Source of the DNA: Bacillota bacterium
GTDB lineage: Bacteria > Bacillota > Clostridia > Lachnospirales > Lachnospiraceae
DNA: 7,699 nt
Direction: 5' to 3'
Assembly: GCA_023387655.1 (NCBI GenBank)
Contig: JAEWHR010000216.1
Span: 1 to 7,699 of the forward strand
Below, piece by piece: positions 6,503 through 7,699 of the stretch. Below the pieces are notes generated by a model. It was not told the DNA's origin. It saw only the letters and a program-made list of their open reading frames with translations, and searched no databases. Positions within the stretch are counted from its first letter, which is position 1, and each line of letters opens with the position of its first letter. A program made the translations under genes and the position numbers.

Positions 6503-7699
6503 CTAATACTTCTTCCAATTCTTATACTCAATTTGAATGGTATTACCAAACGTACCTGTAGTACCTTCTTCACTTATGTAATCCCTAAAAAAATTACGAA
6601 GTATTTCATCCTGTTCTATTAAATTCTTACTATATTCTGGCATAGCGGTTACATGTCCACCAGGTCCAAGAATTATATTCCCTTTGGTAATAATCATCCC
6701 TGAGAATGTTGCATTCTGAATCCTAACATCACCGGTTGCTATGATAACACCTTTTTTATTATTACCAGAAATCACGGTTTCCCCTGGGCTATTGGTTACT
6801 AAGATATAATCCGAATCTGTTCCTATAAACTCCTTTTCATACACCTTGTCCACTCCAAGTCGAAACGCCATTTCCTCAATTCCTTCGATTCCTTTCCCTT
6901 CCTCAGATTTATAATAAATCAAGCGCTCTGCTAAAGAATTTGAAACCGTTGTTGTATTGTTATTCTCATCAAGGCAACTAATTAAGCCATTATATTTTCC
7001 ACTAAAGATATCTTCGTATCCTTCCATATAATCATCTCTGGAATCAATTTGGTAACCAAATTCGTCGGAACGACTTTTATTTGATAAAATTCCATTCTCA
7101 TAAGACAAGGCATTTCCTGTATTTCTTATCCCTATAATTTCTCCATTCTTTTTAAAGCTCATCTTGCCTAATTTCATGGATACTGCAAGACCTTCTAGTT
7201 TCCCTTGATATTTTTCTATGTACTTGGAGAAATAGTCACTTGCAGCATTGGAGCTTCGAAACCTTAGATACAGATATACCATATGATGAGTGACACCACT
7301 GGAATTTTGATATTGAACCACTACTGACTGATAAGGCATACGGTGATCAACATAATCTTCTAGACGAATCCCACCTTTTATTCCATTCTTCGTAATATCA
7401 ATTCCATACCCAGTTACATTATTCTTTAACTTCTCATATTCTGCTTCCGTCATAGGATTATGTCCAACCCCAAGAATGCAATCTCCAGGTACTAAATATG
7501 CTATCTGATTTCCTTTAAAAGAAATTGACTCCCCTGACATTACTGGTGTTCTATCACCCTCATTTGCAGTAAAACCGTAGGTATTTGGTATCGATAAATA
7601 AGTCTTTCCAGCAATCCATAACTTTGATACCTCTTTCATATCAAGGGATGCTTCGGAAGCATTCACGCTAATAGAACTGCTCCCTTCTGGTGCTCGTGT
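6503..7699 (-). CDS. PilX-like pilus assembly protein, C-terminal part (5' end outside window)
   Basis: The frame is open to the window edge, so the 398 visible residues are the C-terminal portion; the GTG at 7666 is probably an internal valine, as no stop or good ribosome site precedes it and the reading frame continues upstream. The visible start, SSSISVNASEASLDMKEVSK followed by LWIAGKTYLSIP, looks like the interior of PilX-type pilus proteins known from clostridia, whose N-terminal hydrophobic helix would lie upstream; this is a resemblance, not a search result. A hydrophilic middle region with no known motif follows. Visible residues about 298-348 contain short repeating strands (KGVIIATGDVRI, FSGMIITKGNIILGPGG), like a few turns of a parallel beta-helix as in bactofilins. 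The charged tail ends in EYKNWKKY. It is upstream of two prepilin genes on the same strand, separated by 240 bases, so it probably belongs to the same pilus operon. Confidence 0.7.
   Translation of the reverse strand, partial: TRAPEGSSSISVNASEASLDMKEVSKLWIAGKTYLSIPNTYGFTANEGDRTPVMSGESISFKGNQIAYLVPGDCILGVGHNPMTEAEYEKLKNNVTGYGIDITKNGIKGGIRLEDYVDHRMPYQSVVVQYQNSSGVTHHMVYLYLRFRSSNAASDYFSKYIEKYQGKLEGLAVSMKLGKMSFKKNGEIIGIRNTGNALSYENGILSNKSRSDEFGYQIDSRDDYMEGYEDIFSGKYNGLISCLDENNNTTTVSNSLAERLIYYKSEEGKGIEGIEEMAFRLGVDKVYEKEFIGTDSDYILVTNSPGETVISGNNKKGVIIATGDVRIQNATFSGMIITKGNIILGPGGHVTAMPEYSKNLIEQDEILRNFFRDYISEEGTTGTFGNTIQIEYKNWKKY

Noticed and set aside
6224..6622. Plus-strand open frames at 6224-6622 and 6280-6483 that look like hydrophobic membrane proteins
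   Set aside because: They arise from a T-rich strand: the pyrimidine-rich repeat region and the antisense of gene ends. They have no ribosome sites and overlap the real minus-strand genes.

Overview
The window is AT-rich DNA with strong AGGAGG-type ribosome binding sites and GTG starts. Together with the protein families present, this suggests a low-GC Firmicute, most likely a clostridium of the Lachnospiraceae type (for example a relative of Lachnoclostridium phytofermentans). The genus is inferred from general resemblance; no search was run.

Layout. A short leaderless cell-wall amidase gene (126-701, +) faces a long minus-strand gene cluster that fills the rest of the window. The two converge on a bidirectional intrinsic terminator at 777-817. 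Read in transcript order (right to left), the minus-strand cluster has four genes. First is the C-terminal part of a PilX-like pilus protein ending in a short beta-helix-like stretch (6503-7699, cut by the window edge). Next comes a 240-bp non-coding gap with six imperfect copies of a ~25-bp direct repeat. It is followed by a FimT/GspH-like prepilin (5723-6262), a PilW/PulJ-like prepilin (5128-5712), and a 1406-residue membrane-anchored extracellular protein (847-5067). The first prepilin's stop codon abuts the next gene's Shine-Dalgarno sequence, so these genes are very probably cotranscribed. Their promoter lies outside the window, or possibly in the repeat-bearing gap.

How the genes may work together. 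The two prepilins carry class III (type IV pilin) signal sequences and would be processed by a prepilin peptidase encoded elsewhere. The order PilX-like, FimT-like, PilW-like, very large surface protein recalls the minor-pilin operons of Gram-negative type IV pili (fimU-pilV-pilW-pilX-pilY1). There the last and largest gene encodes the Ca2+-binding tip protein PilY1. The large protein here is not visibly homologous to PilY1, but it has the same position and size class and an EF-hand-like loop. It also appears to contain three copies of a Rossmann/amidotransferase-like module lacking a catalytic nucleophile. A Gram-positive analogue of the PilY1 tip adhesin is the most interesting hypothesis from this window; it is inference, not demonstrated. 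The amidase is transcribed separately and need not be related.
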